From Kazachstania africana CBS 2517 (lineage: Eukaryota; Ascomycota; Saccharomycetes; Saccharomycetales; Saccharomycetaceae): a DNA stretch of 64,000 bases. The notes beneath the pieces are model-generated. The model had not been told where the DNA came from. It did not search any database and saw only the letters and a program-made list of their open reading frames with translations. The stretch spans positions 744,001 through 808,000 of the forward strand of contig NC_018945.1 of assembly GCF_000304475.1 (NCBI RefSeq). The letters are read 5' to 3'. Positions 19,094 through 30,100 of this stretch are shown in pieces (position 1 is the stretch's first letter; every line of letters starts with the position of its first letter). A program made the translations under genes and the position numbers.

Positions 19094-20203
19094 ATGGCTA
19101 GAACCGTAACATTTGATATTCCGGCGGAGTATCAACTAATCGATCTAATTGGTGAAGGCGCATATGGTACCGTATGCTCTGCAATTCATAAGCCATCAAA
19201 CATAAAAGTTGCCATCAAAAAAATTCAACCATTCAGCAAGAATTTATTTGTGACAAGAACTTTGAGAGAAGTCAAGTTATTAAGATACTTTCATAATCAT
19301 GAAAACGTAATTAGCATACTGGATAAAGTCAGGCCGATTTCCATAGAAAAGATGAACAATGTTTACCTTGTTCAAGAGTTGATGGAAACAGATTTACAAA
19401 AGATTATTAATAACAGCGCCACTGGGTTAGGCTCGACATTAACTGATGACCATATACAGTATTTCACTTATCAGATCTTAAGGGCGTTAAAATCCATTCA
19501 TAGTGCTAAAGTCATACACAGAGACTTGAAACCTTCTAATTTGTTACTAAACTCGAACTGTGATTTGAAAGTTTGCGATTTTGGTCTAGCGAGATGCTTA
19601 GCGAGCAGTAGTGATTCTAGAGAAACTTTGGTTGGAATCATGACGGAGTACGTAGCAACCAGATGGTATAGAGCCCCAGAGATTATGTTATCGTTCCAAG
19701 AATACACAACAGCAATGGACATATGGTCTGTCGGTTGTATACTTGCTGAGATGGTCTCCGGAAAACCATTGTTTCCTGGAAGAGACTATCATCATCAACT
19801 TTGGTATATCCTGGAAGTACTCGGTACACCAGAATATGATGATTTCCGACAAATCAAATCGAAGAGGGCGAAAGAATACATAGCTAATCTACCTATGAAA
19901 GCGCCGATGTCATGGGGCGTAGTCTTTGCTAATAGGAAGGACCTAAACCCCGACATGCTAGATCTTCTTACCAAGATGCTGATGTTCAATCCTGACAAGA
20001 GGATCAGCGCAGCTGAAGCGCTCAAACATCCATACCTCACCACATATCACGACCCAGAAGATGAACCAGAATACCCACCATTGGATCTCGATGATGAGTT
20101 TTGGAAAATAGACAATGAAGTTAAGAAATCGGATGAGGACGAAATGTCCATGGATGTTCTAAGGCAGATGCTCTATGATGAACTCATGAAGCCTTTAAAA
20201 TAA
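19094..20203 (+). CDS. KSS1: Kss1 MAP kinase (filamentous growth/pheromone)
   Basis: MAP kinase of the Ste7 cascade acting on Ste12/Tec1/Dig1. 369 residues (S. cerevisiae 368). P-loop GEGAYGTV (20-27), catalytic K42, HRDLKPSN catalytic loop, DFG in VCDFGLARC, activation lip T184-E185-Y186 and the MAP-kinase insert after WSVGCILAEM. A C-terminal common-docking acidic patch (DEPEYPPLDLDDEFW) is intact. Resemblance to Kss1 is far closer than to Fus3, for example CLASSSDSRETLVG. The YGR040W position supports this. Confidence 0.97.
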   Translation: MARTVTFDIPAEYQLIDLIGEGAYGTVCSAIHKPSNIKVAIKKIQPFSKNLFVTRTLREVKLLRYFHNHENVISILDKVRPISIEKMNNVYLVQELMETDLQKIINNSATGLGSTLTDDHIQYFTYQILRALKSIHSAKVIHRDLKPSNLLLNSNCDLKVCDFGLARCLASSSDSRETLVGIMTEYVATRWYRAPEIMLSFQEYTTAMDIWSVGCILAEMVSGKPLFPGRDYHHQLWYILEVLGTPEYDDFRQIKSKRAKEYIANLPMKAPMSWGVVFANRKDLNPDMLDLLTKMLMFNPDKRISAAEALKHPYLTTYHDPEDEPEYPPLDLDDEFWKIDNEVKKSDEDEMSMDVLRQMLYDELMKPLK

Positions 20204-20964
20204 TCTAACACATATAGTAAAATATATAAGATACTTTGTTCATTGCAATTCCGAACAAGCTGTCTTCTTGTTAAGCTGGTCCCATTGCACTGCTTGTATT
20301 TACTATAAATAGATAATTCTCTATGGCTTACACGAAAACCAGCATCGCGAGAAAAAAAAATGCTTGCTTTATTCGACCCGTTGACGCGTCCTACGTCGAA
20401 CTCTGAGCGAGGCTGCGTGCCCGATGAGAGCTCGAGGAAAAATGCTTCGACGAGGAAAGCCATTATGCTTGACATTGTGATGTAGATAGTAGTGCTCTTG
20501 GCGAGATCTACTTGGAACTATTACAATTCAGGGAGCATATATACAACAGACATATAATACGGGCTATTGAGATTTTGGAGAACTCCAGTTAGGTTTAATC
20601 ATTGCAAAACGAAAAGACAATTAGTAGCTCTCGAAACCTGAGAAAAAGAGATCCAACAACCTATTGCGGAAGAACATCTCCACATACTCAATTAACAAGG
20701 ACCTCAAAGAGTTAGGCTAATAGTCTAAGCTGTCAACAATTCAAAAAACGCTGTTAAGCTCACATAAATAGAGGACAAAAGCTAAGAACAAATTGAAAAA
20801 GAAAATTACACTGAATAAAGTGTTCCAGATACCATTGTAATTATTACGCCCTTCCAACTCCAAGTCATTCCTTTACACTCCTTAAAATAGTTCTTTTGAC
20901 CGACCAATATTCATTCCTTCAGGATACATTACTGTAATATATTATCATACCCCATCATTATCAA
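20204..20964. promoter_or_regulatory. KSS1-BUD9 interval
   Basis: A 761-bp gap upstream of BUD9. GCTGGT at 20275-20280 matches the Swi5/Ace2 core, but at about 690 bp from the start it is weak evidence alone. No RNA or protein gene was recognised. Confidence 0.3.
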
Positions 20965-22521
20965 ATGTCTTCAATCGATAGCGGCAATTCTTTTAAAAAA
21001 TCAAGTTCGTCAGATTCAAAGCATTCCAAAAGACTCGTTGCTTTGCGGTCCGATTCCTTTTATTTTGAATCTCCAAAAGATACCCCAGAACCTGCTTCTT
21101 TACAGCATAATAACCATGGAAACGATGAATTTTCCTATAGTGTATTTGTAGATGACAGAAGGCTCTCACAACTGATACAGCAAGCTAACAGTTCATTTTC
21201 TGATATGTCAGACTCCAGCGATCAGTCTATATCAAAATCAATCATATCATCTTCTTCCTCCGAAAGACATGCAAACACGGATAACATAAGAGGAAGTCCA
21301 AATCCATCACAAAAAGGCAAAAAGCCTGTATTACTCACTTCTCAAGATAACTTACTGAGCTCACAACACGAGTTAAAAGGCCATAGTAGTATGAATACAG
21401 TGGCAACTTCCGTCCTCATCTTATCTGGCAATAATCAAAGCAGTAACGATGCGTTGAAATTAAAGAGAGAATCTGTAGCATCAACAGGAGGTACATCTGG
21501 TAATAGAACGTCATCTTTCTATTCTGCTTTTGAAAGTCCCATAAATAGCAATAATTCCGCCTTAGAAAAGATCTGCCATTCCGGAGCAGTTTTAGATGAT
21601 AAGGAACATGTGCCGATGGACAATTCTGAAATTGGCAGTCACTCATTCATGTATGAAGATACTATAGAGCCTACCATCGAAGAAGCGTATAAACTTTTGA
21701 AAATTGAAGCTGACATGCCAATGTGTAACCTTTCGCTAATACGAAGCAAAGAGTTTGAACCAACTAAATTCCAGCTTTCCATGAAATCATTGAAAGCCAC
21801 TGATAACGCGAAACACATTTCTGCGTTGAGTCAAAACACAACATCCTATGCTACACAAAGTACTAATAAAAGTTCAAAACCGAGTAGAATCACCCATAAT
21901 TCTTCCCTATTGGAAAATATATTAGTAACATCGCCTACAAGCGATAAAACGGACAATACAAGAAATATATCTTTATTAAAGACTATATCGTCACCACGAA
22001 AATTAAGACAATCAACTAATGAAATGCATATCACTCATACGCCAAAGATCACCAGATCCCAGCTCGATTTAATGATTTCAAACATAAACTCCGGCAGTTA
22101 CAATGCTAATCCAACGAATAGTGACAGTCCCGATATAATAGACCTCCCCAACGACCTAGAGAAAGGTAATATACCTATACAGCATATTGACTCAAACTCG
22201 GTACATTCTTACGACTCAGAAAAGTACAAGTTCACGGACGTCTTCAGCATATGGAGCATAATAAAAATCATCACAATTGGGCTGATTGTACCGCCTGTCT
22301 TTCTCATGATTGCAGCTGGCAGTAAATGTGGATTTTCCGATTATAGAATCCTAAAACTAATATTAAACCAAGAACATCGAATTGGACTATTAAGAGGCTT
22401 TGTTTGGGATGTTGACATTCATTGGTTCAGAATGTTATGCTTTTGCATTGGTAGTATAGAGTTTATTGCTATACTAGCTTGCATTGGTGTTGGTGGAGGT
22501 GTTGGCCTAGCTACCGAGTAG
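20965..22521 (+). CDS. BUD9: Bud9/Bud8-type bipolar budding landmark
   Basis: Cortical tag protein for bipolar bud-site selection. 518 residues (S. cerevisiae Bud9 547, Bud8 603). Most of the protein (1-420) is Ser/Asn/Thr-rich, probably the glycosylated outer part. Two C-terminal membrane spans flank a short loop: IIKIITIGLIVPPVFLMIAAG and MLCFCIGSIEFIAILACIGVG. Between them is the family block DYRILKLILNQEHRIGLLRG followed by FVWDVDIHW. Bud8 and Bud9 are duplicates (YLR353W and YGR041W) and the ancestor occupied this slot, so Bud9 versus Bud8 is not settled. Confidence 0.9.
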   Translation: MSSIDSGNSFKKSSSSDSKHSKRLVALRSDSFYFESPKDTPEPASLQHNNHGNDEFSYSVFVDDRRLSQLIQQANSSFSDMSDSSDQSISKSIISSSSSERHANTDNIRGSPNPSQKGKKPVLLTSQDNLLSSQHELKGHSSMNTVATSVLILSGNNQSSNDALKLKRESVASTGGTSGNRTSSFYSAFESPINSNNSALEKICHSGAVLDDKEHVPMDNSEIGSHSFMYEDTIEPTIEEAYKLLKIEADMPMCNLSLIRSKEFEPTKFQLSMKSLKATDNAKHISALSQNTTSYATQSTNKSSKPSRITHNSSLLENILVTSPTSDKTDNTRNISLLKTISSPRKLRQSTNEMHITHTPKITRSQLDLMISNINSGSYNANPTNSDSPDIIDLPNDLEKGNIPIQHIDSNSVHSYDSEKYKFTDVFSIWSIIKIITIGLIVPPVFLMIAAGSKCGFSDYRILKLILNQEHRIGLLRGFVWDVDIHWFRMLCFCIGSIEFIAILACIGVGGGVGLATE

Positions 22522-22578
22522 ATCGCGCTGCTATAAAATCAAAATAAAAAAATCTCGAATATAGTTTCACAGTCTTAC

Positions 22579-22590
<12 letters not shown>

Positions 22591-22622
<32 letters not shown>
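22591..22622. repeat. (TA)n microsatellite
   Basis: Pure TA dinucleotide repeat of 16 units, with a shorter TA run just before it (22579-22588), in the 3' region of BUD9 and directly upstream of the MTE1-type gene. Confidence 0.95.
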
Positions 22623-22625
<3 letters not shown>

Positions 22626-22675
22626 GTATCCCTCTACAAGATAACATCTACATAGAAGCAGAAGTGAGCACAACT

Positions 22676-23404
22676 ATGAAGTCTCATATTACTGAATATA
22701 GTTGTCAGTATACAGACCAATTGAGGAAAAAGCATAAAATATGGCATGATGGTAAGTTAAAATATTTTCAACTGAATGGGAGATTTATACTGTATACTGA
22801 GGCTGATAATGTCGTGCTAGCTAGTGAATTCATAACGAGTTCTAAAGATTTAGAGAAAATACTGAATCCTGATGAGTTTGGGGTGGCTGAACATCATATT
22901 TTTAGCAAGTTCTTAATAATCATTTCTGATATCCTATGCACATACGACAAAGAAGTCCAAATTAATGCTTTTAAAGACAAAAGAAGCATTTCAGAAATAG
23001 GGGGTACAACAATGGCATCCAGTAGAAAACTGAAATATGATGAATCTAACGAAGCTTCAATGCCTGCCAGAGCTACGCCAAGCCCTACTCACAGTAGTAA
23101 TTCCAATTCTTTGAGCCTGGCATTAAAGTTTAATAGGCCTTTCAAACCCCCTAAAAGAATTAGCAAGGTCACAACGGGGGCCAATTTGAATAGACCCAGC
23201 ATACGATCAAAGAGAGTTGACGAAAATACCAATTTGACAGTTGACCTAAAAGGCCATATGTCAAAGATTATTGATCCAGTTCGACATGAGCCAACTGTTC
23301 CTACATTACTTCAAAATTTTATAGATAAAGAGCAACTGCATCGTTTTAGAGTAAATTCTAGTTCAAAACTTCGAGTAATTAGGTGCAATCCGATCATCCT
23401 TTAA
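22676..23404 (+). CDS. MTE1: Mte1-like protein (DUF2439 domain)
   Basis: Homologue of YGR042W, which binds the Mph1 helicase in D-loop and telomere maintenance. The N-terminal domain (about 1-75) has the DUF2439 pattern: EYSCQYTDQLRKKHKIWHDGKLKYF, split here as EYSCQYTDQLRKK, HKIWHDGKLKYF and NGRFILYTEADNVVLAS. The rest is basic and Ser-rich. 242 residues from the ATG at 22676; the frame runs four codons further upstream only with a GTG. Position after BUD9 agrees. Confidence 0.85.
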   Translation: MKSHITEYSCQYTDQLRKKHKIWHDGKLKYFQLNGRFILYTEADNVVLASEFITSSKDLEKILNPDEFGVAEHHIFSKFLIIISDILCTYDKEVQINAFKDKRSISEIGGTTMASSRKLKYDESNEASMPARATPSPTHSSNSNSLSLALKFNRPFKPPKRISKVTTGANLNRPSIRSKRVDENTNLTVDLKGHMSKIIDPVRHEPTVPTLLQNFIDKEQLHRFRVNSSSKLRVIRCNPIIL

Positions 23405-23516
23405 AGAAAATGTATTTAGCACAGCATATCTTCAAAAACGCCAATCTTTACATCATCTTCTTTCAGTAAGTAAATATTCTATTTAACAAACTAAATACTA
23501 TCAAATATTCCATTTT

Positions 23517-24539
23517 TCATTCTTCCGCCAACCTTTCCTCCAAGATCCCTTCTAGCGATAAAGCATCTGCCGCAAATTTCCTGATACCATCAGATAATTT
23601 CATTGTTGCCATTTCATTATCGTTAAGTTCATATCTGAATTTTGGCTCATTGTCAATATAGGTCACCTTCCTGAGTGGTTCTGCTTTAGCTTTGGACACA
23701 TCCAACTTCCTTGCAATTGTTTGATTACTATTCATCAGATCGTCTAATAAGGATAAAGAAAGTGTCATATTGTCTAGTCCAGCAAGGGCATCGACTTCAT
23801 CCAATGTTCTCAATGATGCTGCCATAATAACGGTTTTGTACTCATACTTCTTATAATAGTTATAAACTTTCTTGACAGACAGAATCCCCGGATGCTCTTC
23901 AACTGAATATGTTTTACCGGTTTTTTGCTTATAGTAATCTAAAATCCTACCTACAAATGGAGAGACTAATGTAATGTTTCCTTCTGCACAGGCAACAGCT
24001 TGCTGAAATGCAAATATCAAGGTCAAGTTACAATGAATCCCATGCTTCGATTCTAGTTCTCTTGCCGCTTGGATTCCTTCCCAAGTAGCAGCGATTTTTA
24101 TCAAAACCTTGTCCTTGGAATGGCCCGCCTCTTCATAAAGCTCGATCAATCTGAGTGCCTTTTTCACTGTACGCTCTTTATCAAAAGATAATCTTGCATC
24201 AACTTCAGTTGATACTACACCTGGGACTATCTTCAAAATTTCGGAACCAAATTCTACAAGTAGTTTATCCATAGCACAGCACACTTTTTCTTCTGTCGTA
24301 TCTCCATGGTTTTGACCGTACTCAACTGCATTATCGATCAACTTCTTGTAAGCTGGTTTTTTTGCTGCTGCCAAAATTAACGACGGATTCGTAGTAGAAT
24401 CTTGTGGATGATATTTATCAATCGCTTCAAAATCTCCAGTATCTGCTACAACCTTCGTACCTGCAGCTCTTAATTGTTCCAAAGAACTTTTGGCATCAGT
24501 ACTCTCAGTTTTTTGCTTCTTTTCCGGTGGTGGAGCCAT
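23517..24539 (-). CDS. NQM1: Transaldolase (Nqm1/Tal1)
   Basis: Pentose-phosphate enzyme moving a dihydroxyacetone unit between sugar phosphates. 340 residues. Schiff-base Lys is K148 in KVLIKIAATWEG; the first strand has VADTGDF and DSTTNPSLIL, and phosphate-site Arg and Ser occur in IMAASLRTLDEV. That block reads MGASFR in both S. cerevisiae enzymes, and ISPALLD is here LSLSLLD, so the copy is less constrained than Tal1. TAL1 (YLR354C) and NQM1 (YGR043C) are duplicates. The divergence suggests the Nqm1-type copy, but this is inference. Confidence 0.93.
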   Translation of the reverse strand: MAPPPEKKQKTESTDAKSSLEQLRAAGTKVVADTGDFEAIDKYHPQDSTTNPSLILAAAKKPAYKKLIDNAVEYGQNHGDTTEEKVCCAMDKLLVEFGSEILKIVPGVVSTEVDARLSFDKERTVKKALRLIELYEEAGHSKDKVLIKIAATWEGIQAARELESKHGIHCNLTLIFAFQQAVACAEGNITLVSPFVGRILDYYKQKTGKTYSVEEHPGILSVKKVYNYYKKYEYKTVIMAASLRTLDEVDALAGLDNMTLSLSLLDDLMNSNQTIARKLDVSKAKAEPLRKVTYIDNEPKFRYELNDNEMATMKLSDGIRKFAADALSLEGILEERLAEE

Positions 24540-25152
24540 ATTATATTGAAGTTATCAAATTGATAATGTGGGAGAAACCTTGAGCTGTCATCTTTATTCA
24601 AAAACGCTCAAAAATCTTCTATTCCCTTATATAACTGACATTCTCAAGACCCTAAAGTGCTATATATACCTTATTTAATATTGGTGCAATTCAATATGAT
24701 GACTTCATTACAACCCGATTCGTAGAATGGAAGGGTTCATATAACGCATCCCTTCCACTTCAAAAGGGTTGTAGCTTTCTGCACCAGTCTTTTCCATCCA
24801 TACCTTCCAACAACACCCTGCGCTATAATGATTTAATCACTGTTGTATGCAACAGAAGACATCATAAGATTGAGGCAAGGGTTACCCATCTCTCTCTTAC
24901 CTTGGCAATGCGCATCTCTCACTGCGCTACCTGACATATGCGACGTTATTCCATATCGCCCAGTCCTCAAGCATTGGGTTTTCATCAACGCAATGCGTCT
25001 ACCAAGTAATAAACAAAAGACATAAGAGTTCGAATATCGTTTGATTATATATCGACATAGCTAACTACTGCCATGGCAATCGCACATTAATTTTATTTAC
25101 AATTGGTAAACATAGTAACTTGTGGGATACATGTTGTCCTTTTTAGTAAGAA
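24540..25152. promoter_or_regulatory. Transaldolase promoter with nested inverted repeats
   Basis: A 613-bp gap upstream of the transaldolase gene and downstream of RME1. ACAACCC (24710-24716) is mirrored by GGGTTGT (24766-24772), and inside it GGAAGGG (24729-24735) by CCCTTCC (24750-24756), all perfect. The set lies 171-233 bp before the ATG. No gene is seen in the gap. Confidence 0.6.
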
Positions 25153-26511
25153 TTACACTTCTTGTTGCTTCTTCTTTTTCTTCACATTGAGCATTTTCCT
25201 GATATATTTTATTTTTGTGTTTTCTGATTCGAACGTGGGACAGTTTTGGAGTAGTTTTTGTAGTCGTTTATTAAACCTAGAATCATAGTTGTCGTGAACC
25301 ACATTAACGTGCCTATTATAGGCGTCCTTTCGGTAAAAGGTTCTGGAACAGTACTTATTTGGACAATCCATAGAGGGATACGTTCCTTCTTTCAAGTTTA
25401 AGTATTCCTTCAAGTCGTCAGGGAGCTCATGCTTATGTTGAATGGCACAATGTCTCCTCAAGTCTGATCTTCTTGGAAGTCCCAGGATTTTCCATGGGCA
25501 CAATGCGAAGGGACATTTAAACTCCCTTCTTATTTCATACTTATCTAAATGGGACGCATATTCGAAGACAGTAGAGAACATAATAGGACAATGTGCACAT
25601 CTGTAACTGCCTCTCTTATGGGTATTTGAAATCGCTTGTAATAGTGGTTTATCCGACTTTAGTTGTTCTACCAATGTCATGTGGCTTGGGGTAGTTGGTG
25701 GAGTTATCAATTTGTTCTTCGCTATTTTATTTGTACTCACTTCTGATATTTTCTTACTATTCAAGCGTCTTATCTCTGCTTGAAGTTGTTTTGATAAGTC
25801 ATCCAATTTGTCATGCGTCGTCAAAGAACCATTGCTTATCCAATTTCGCTCTGGCGACTCTAATTTAACGAAGGCTTCAGATTCGAATGGCACAAATTTG
25901 GAACTTACTATAGATTTAGAGGATGCTGATGATGCAGGAGAAAAAAGGAAGTCAGTCTCATCAGGTGTCTTGATTTCGAAACTTTCATCCACATAGTTGA
26001 AATTTGCGACGCTCCTTTGCTGATAACTATCCGTCATCAAACCCATAAATAGATCAGACTGTTTTCTCTCCATTTCAGCTACATCTTCAACATCCGTATT
26101 CGTAACATCATTAGAGTTGAAGCTATTATTTTCTGTCTCTGGTTTTTTTAGTATTACATCCTGCGTTCTACCATTATATGCATTGGTGATGGTAAATGTT
26201 TGTGTTTGAAATTTGCCCCTCTTCCTCGACGACTTAGTACTAACATAGTCGGAAAAGACGTCTATTGGATGATTGTAGGGTTGGTAAGAGCTGAATTCGA
26301 AGGCATCGTTAGCTTTGAAGATGTCAATTGACTCTGGCGCAATTAACCTATTAGATAGACCGGAACTCTTGACATTATGACAATGAAAAGACTGTGTAAC
26401 TTGTTCTAATTGTTTATATGCACTGGAAGAATCCTGGATAGTTAAACTATCCTTCAGAAGAGGCGTGCAATCCTTGAATATATAGCTTTGTTTATTATTT
26501 TCTTGTGACAT
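25153..26511 (-). CDS. RME1: Rme1 zinc-finger repressor of meiosis
   Basis: Transcription factor that blocks meiotic entry in haploids by repressing IME1 and that activates CLN2. 452 residues, longer than S. cerevisiae Rme1 (300), through an extended Ser/Asn-rich N-terminus. The C-terminal third holds the fingers: CAHC...H (about 307 on), CPFALC...HCAIQH, and CPNKYCSRTFYRKDAYNRHVNVVH as three pieces, then a basic tail (KYIRKMLNVKKKKK) like that needed for DNA binding by Rme1. Start is the ATG at 26511. It stands after the transaldolase gene, as YGR044C does. Confidence 0.88.
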   Translation of the reverse strand: MSQENNKQSYIFKDCTPLLKDSLTIQDSSSAYKQLEQVTQSFHCHNVKSSGLSNRLIAPESIDIFKANDAFEFSSYQPYNHPIDVFSDYVSTKSSRKRGKFQTQTFTITNAYNGRTQDVILKKPETENNSFNSNDVTNTDVEDVAEMERKQSDLFMGLMTDSYQQRSVANFNYVDESFEIKTPDETDFLFSPASSASSKSIVSSKFVPFESEAFVKLESPERNWISNGSLTTHDKLDDLSKQLQAEIRRLNSKKISEVSTNKIAKNKLITPPTTPSHMTLVEQLKSDKPLLQAISNTHKRGSYRCAHCPIMFSTVFEYASHLDKYEIRREFKCPFALCPWKILGLPRRSDLRRHCAIQHKHELPDDLKEYLNLKEGTYPSMDCPNKYCSRTFYRKDAYNRHVNVVHDNYDSRFNKRLQKLLQNCPTFESENTKIKYIRKMLNVKKKKKQQEV

Positions 26512-27037
26512 TTGAGCATTAATTTTAGGTATACTTAAGGAGGATTTTTTATTAAGTAGTAAGAATATATTATAATGTTGTTCGAGACATTATCATAATG
26601 ATGCCCCATATTTGGGTATATATATAAGTTTACAAATTAATGTCAACTGAGGGTGACAACGAATAATTGGTCCGTTGATAAGAAAGATCTTTTGGAGATG
26701 TAGCAAAAAGAAAAAAAACCTTAAATGCATGTATACTAATGCAGTAGGTTGATTGAAAGAAATGTCTCCTGGTGAAGAGAGTCGTAGCTCAGTGCAATTA
26801 AGTCGAAGAATTGCTGGATGTGGGCACACAATCTTGGCTGAAAGAGGATACCAAAATGAAAACTTTCCCATTATCTTCCCGTTTGCTGGATTTTCCTACA
26901 CTATCAGTGACCATCATTCCCGAATAACAGAGACATTTCAGCGTGTACTTGACCTTCACTACAGAGATCGGATACATTTCTGATGTACCGTTGCGTCGGT
27001 GCATTGCCCTCCACGCCCACTGCCAAAAAATTTTTTC

Positions 27038-27057
27038 TGATGCAATTTTTTACACGA
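27038..27057. promoter_or_regulatory. a1-alpha2-type haploid-specific operator upstream of RME1
   Basis: A 20-bp site with half-sites TGATGCA and ACACGA correctly spaced. It fits TGATGTA-NN-T-N-W-NN-ACAYGA at every fixed position except one (C for T in the first half-site). It lies about 530 bp before the RME1 ATG. S. cerevisiae RME1 is directly repressed by a1-alpha2 in diploids. Confidence 0.6.
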
Positions 27058-27100
27058 AATTTCTTGAAAATGGCATAGCAATCTTAATCTCCCCTCTTTG

Positions 27101-27106
27101 ACCAGC
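27101..27106. promoter_or_regulatory. Swi5/Ace2 core site upstream of RME1
   Basis: ACCAGC, the Swi5/Ace2 core, 44 bp beyond the a1-alpha2-type site. RME1 of S. cerevisiae is activated at M/G1 by these factors. A six-base match alone is weak; the context raises it. Confidence 0.4.
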
Positions 27107-30100
27107 TCGCACAGGCACAGACTCCTTAGAGACAAAGGCACATCGTGAATTACAGTGAACTGCACCAAGCTTCGATCCGAGTCACGGCACCATAAATACA
27201 CATCTCGAAGATTTGTGAACAAATACATCTGACCTGCTCAAAAATTCTTGAAAAAAAACCTGTGCGCCTTTTTATCAGCCTTTGGAATAAAAAGTAACTA
27301 ACAGCCATGCATAATTTTTATTTGCACTTCTTTAAGCTTTCCCAGTTTGATGTTGAAACATCGGAAAATTCAAGGGATCAGTACGTACCTTGCAGGGCAG
27401 GAGCCCAAAGGATTGAGGTAAATACTGGCGATATTTTGTTCGTCATTTCTTTTGGGATGGAATTGTGCAACAGGAACATCTCTGCATCTCATGTCACTGA
27501 AAATATCAAATGTCATAAGGACTGATTTTATTATGCGACTTAATCCTGCTAAACGTGTTACCTAGATAACGACAGTGGCAACGATAACTGCAGTTAGAAT
27601 AACCCATTTGTGCTGGAGGTGCAGCACCTTATAACAGAGTTTTCTAATGCTGATGCATGCAATTTTCTCAAGTAGTCGCCTTGCCACAAGACAATGGGTA
27701 TGTATCAATTTCAACATGACTTATTGAAAAAGAAAAGAGAGATTTTGAAATTTTCTTTGACTTTATTGCAAATTTCAGTTCATCTTTCTTGCCCCCATTT
27801 TGATACATTTTTTTACACGGTAGCTTTTGCCGCTAACGGTTTTCTTACCGTAAAACAGTCAAAATGCGCACAACCGATAGTGGTGACGACAAAATACAAT
27901 TAAACTACGATTGACTGAACTCCGGAAGTGGTTAATTAGTCGTTAAAAACTTTTAAGACTCCGTCAGATGATTCCATTAGATCTTTCTAACGTATTGTCT
28001 CTGCAACAACTAGAATTCACTGCGATATTCACTCTGGTCACACAGCAATAGCGACCTAATAAACCACAAGAAAAAAGTTACTAACGATTATAAAAACGGT
28101 TATCTTGCTACTTACGTCCAAATATTTCATATTGAATCCTAAAATTTCATCGAAAAAAAGCGAGCCTTCGTGAGACTCCCAAAGTAAGATTGTCTGGCAT
28201 TGACTGAAAAATTAAAAATTGGGAAGAAGGTGTAGAATGCCAAATTTTTTTTGGTGAAGGAGACGGTCAGTTCGCTGGCCAAGATCGTGTAAACAAGCTC
28301 AAGTTTATTTTTTTCTTTTTTTCTTTTTCATTTAGCTTGCAATTTTGCGAGCCATACTCTTCAATGAGTACTTCTAATATTCCTTGCCGCACTGATTGTT
28401 TCTCACCAGTTATGTACTAAAAAAAAACTTTAATGAAAGGGAACAAACGGTAAAATACCGTGTGAGAATGTGATGGCCTCTTTTCTTTTTAACTCGTTGC
28501 CTTTGTCGTTACCCCGATTTGAGCTATTAAAAGAAATAAATAATTTTGTCGTTTTCGAAACGCTAGTCGGAAGCGCATTGCATTGCATTAAGATCTATTT
28601 TTGAACCAAGGCTGAGAATGCGTGCAGAAAATAAATCCATTATTAGACTTGAAAAATATTCGAAAATAGTTCTCGCAGCCAAGATCTGCCTGCAGACAAA
28701 AGAAAGTTTAATTCCAACAAGGCTTAGCAAAATGATCAAAGCGTGGGATGCCTTTAAACGAACGTCTTTGAGGGAACGTCTGGCAATCCTGATCAGCTGT
28801 TTCTATGCACTCTCCTGTAAACATCGAAGAATATCATTGAAGTGCTCTATCCGGTTTTTTGTACTTATGAACTCAACAATCAAAGGAACGCCGGAGAAAA
28901 ATATTGTATTTACGATCGATTTCATTCACAGTACCCTCCGCTGGCTGATGTCGAAAAACTAGTGGTGAATCCTCTCACTACACCGCATCTAAAATTACAC
29001 ACTTTTGTCAAAAAATCGTGTAATGAAAAATAGTTCTACTATAGAATGAAACTGGTTTTTTTACGTCTTGCTGAGGACAATTTTATAGGCTGGAAATATG
29101 TCTCACTTACCTTATCGATCTGACCTACGTATTAGCACAACTTTTTTTGTATTATATTAGCACATGCATCTCTATAAATTCAAAGATTATATTACTGATT
29201 TTTGAAGAGCTCAGAGGACATTTCAGCCACTGTCCCCTCTAATTCTCAAAGGTCTTTGTGGAAGTTTCAATTCAATTCCATATCGCATCAGCCGGAGTTC
29301 AACCCTTTTAAATTCCAATCGCATGGTTTCCATAACGAAATAGACTTAAATCCACACTAAATTCCACAAATAAGTGTATAGCGCCATGACCTCTGTCTTG
29401 TTTGGACTGAAACCGAAAATATGGGAATAAAATTGATGGAGATACTGCGGTATAAATACATCGTATGTATTATTCAGTTTGTTATATAATGTTATGGGTT
29501 TAATTCTGATCTGGCTCGTCATATTACTACAGAAGTAAATAATACTTAATTGTCTATTGTGGAATTTTTTACGGCAGGCGCGGTTCAAAGTAATAATGAC
29601 TACTCAGTTGTTCTTTGCTGCTCTGTCGACAACCAATTGCTCAGGATTGTACCAGGAAATATGTAGGCAAAGCGAACATGAAAAGATATTCTTACAATTT
29701 CTAAAAATTATTACATTTTCCGATTTCAAGAGACTAATAATTGTGGAGTCTCTCCATTACAATCAGCAAGATGCCTCGATACGAAACGCCCTCTTCAAAG
29801 GCTAGGTTTCCAGGGCGCTCGATGACCTAAATAATACTACGAAATTCTTGGCCAGGTGACCATTTTTTGTTGCAATCATATGAGAGAAACGAATCCTCGC
29901 ATGGATGACAAGATGTAATGTGTTGGAAGGTAGTTCGCTCTTTCATGACCATAGATATTCGTCAATTCTGGGATGGTCTTCATATGGGTGGAACAGAACA
30001 GAAAATAAGCTTTCATTTGGCTATGCTGTGCCTCAATATCTCCGAATTAGGATATTGGAATAGTATTCACAGTCTTTTTTTTAATAGAATCCAAAGTCGT

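Noticed and set aside
20470..20642. GTGATGT and CTGA considered as snoRNA boxes upstream of BUD9
   Set aside because: The C box has a mismatch, spacing is long and no rRNA complementarity was seen.
28618..28962. 114-codon open frame on the plus strand in the gene-poor region
   Set aside because: Composition and residues look random, no domain is recognisable, and a shifted frame (28842-29033) is open over the same DNA. Kept only as a possible relic.
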